IMG/VR virus record: IMGVR_UViG_3300037247_001493
Location: 1-30,631 of that record
DNA: 30,631 bases
Source of the DNA: a virus
Reading direction: 5' to 3' (one strand)
This document shows, piece by piece, positions 30,068 through 30,631 of this stretch. A program made the translations under genes and the position numbers. Each line of letters starts with the position of its first letter. The first letter of the stretch is position 1. Under the pieces are notes generated by a model. It had not been told where the DNA came from and ran no database searches. It was given only the letters and a program-made list of their open reading frames with translations.

Positions 30068-30628
30068 CTATTGACCAGAGTCAGCGTCTTCGCTCGTCTC
30101 CAGCACACGCCCTTCGCCCTCAATCGCCTTGACCCTGGCGTCCCTGAGCGCCTTGCCCGCGTCTACCAAGGCCTGCAAGTCCGTTAGGCTCATGCCATCC
30201 AGTAAATGCCAGTCCAATCCCACCACACCGGCGTGCTCAACCCGATTGACGAACATTCCGAGGTGTTTGCCCAGTAATTCGAGTGCTTTGTTGGCTACAG
30301 AGCCCTCGTATTCCCACGTTCCGGTGGGTTTTCCATTGCGATCCAGGACCGGTGAGGCTTGCATGGCGCGCTCTACGTTGGTCATTAGGCTGGAGAGGAC
30401 ATAGGCGGCGTTGAGTTCGGCCACATCGGCGTATCTGGCCTGTAGCTCAGCGATGCGTGGGGCAACTGTGGGGTTTTGAGCTAAGAGAGTGGCCTCGTGC
30501 TGAATGGTCTGATCGCTGGAGCCTTGAGCGTCATACGCTAGTCTATAGGCGTCGGCTTGAGTTTTGTCTGACGAAACCAGCTGGGCGAAGCGTTCTTGTT
30601 TGGCGGTGAGTTTAGCCCTAGCTATCAT
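30068..30628 (-). CDS. terS: Terminase small subunit
   Basis: This gene encodes 186 aa. The N-terminus (KLTAKQERFAQLVSSDKTQA, then DAYRLAYD, and later AQNPTVAPRIAELQAR) is the helix-turn-helix pattern of the Terminase_2 small-subunit family: K-Q-x-x-F, then A-Y-R-x-A-Y, then P-x-V-x-x-R-I. A helical middle (ALELLGKHLGMFVNRVEHAG) would make the oligomeric ring, and an acidic tail (GEGRVLETSEDADSGQ) could contact the large subunit. It recognises the packaging site and recruits TerL. The ATG is preceded in frame by TAA, so the protein is complete. It is separated from terL by 2.4 kb of small genes and tRNAs, which is unusual. Confidence 0.92.
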   Translation of the reverse strand: MIARAKLTAKQERFAQLVSSDKTQADAYRLAYDAQGSSDQTIQHEATLLAQNPTVAPRIAELQARYADVAELNAAYVLSSLMTNVERAMQASPVLDRNGKPTGTWEYEGSVANKALELLGKHLGMFVNRVEHAGVVGLDWHLLDGMSLTDLQALVDAGKALRDARVKAIEGEGRVLETSEDADSGQ

Positions 30629-30631
30629 TTA

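Noticed and set aside
29935-30123. 62-codon minus-strand frame overlapping the end of the terminase small subunit gene
   Set aside because: It overlaps terS by 56 bases and the 29-aa peptide completely; the shorter peptide has the strong ribosome site.
1-30631. CRISPR array, insertion sequence or integrase
   Set aside because: No regularly spaced repeats, transposase motifs, terminal inverted repeats or recombinase motifs were seen on either strand.

Overview
This is a fragment of a tailed double-stranded DNA phage (Caudoviricetes), free or integrated. Every gene I can support is on the minus strand, so biological order runs from the right end of the window to the left. No bacterial housekeeping gene, integrase, repressor or replication gene is visible. 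The base composition looks moderately GC-rich. Genes are packed head to tail, many with TGATG, TAATG or ATGA stop/start overlaps, as in a late phage operon. The host cannot be named from this sequence.

Packaging end (30.6-25.6 kb): the terminase small subunit comes first. It is followed by an unusual 2.4 kb insert of very small genes, a tRNA-Ser(CGA)/tRNA-Pro(TGG) pair and a tRNA-like hairpin. Then come the terminase large subunit (intact ATPase and nuclease motifs), a small gene and a tiny basic gene that appears to need a -1 frameshift, and the portal (25.6-23.9 kb).

Head and ejection module (23.8-14.8 kb): a small basic protein, a 757-aa helical protein, a two-helix membrane protein and a 1441-aa giant protein lie between portal and scaffold, where many phages have only a short gene or a protease. 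A 57-aa Cys/His protein follows. Next are a sigma70-like promoter candidate and a strong hairpin plus U-tract in the leader of the scaffold gene, then scaffold and major capsid protein.

Post-capsid module (14.7-1 kb): a run of mostly beta-rich virion proteins with small linker genes. It includes a decoration-like protein with TAGGL repeats, a protein with two candidate zinc sites, fibre-like proteins with small beta-sandwich N-termini, a pectate-lyase-fold protein that is a likely depolymerase, a short repeat protein, a protein carrying a carbohydrate-binding-like domain, and a large fibre or propeller protein running off the left edge. No tape-measure or sheath gene is seen. With the large candidate ejection proteins, this favours a short-tailed (podovirus-like) virion, but genes beyond the window could change that view.

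In working order: terminase cuts and pumps DNA through the portal into a head built on the scaffold; the large internal proteins probably leave with the DNA at infection; the leftmost genes decorate the particle and handle surface polysaccharide.
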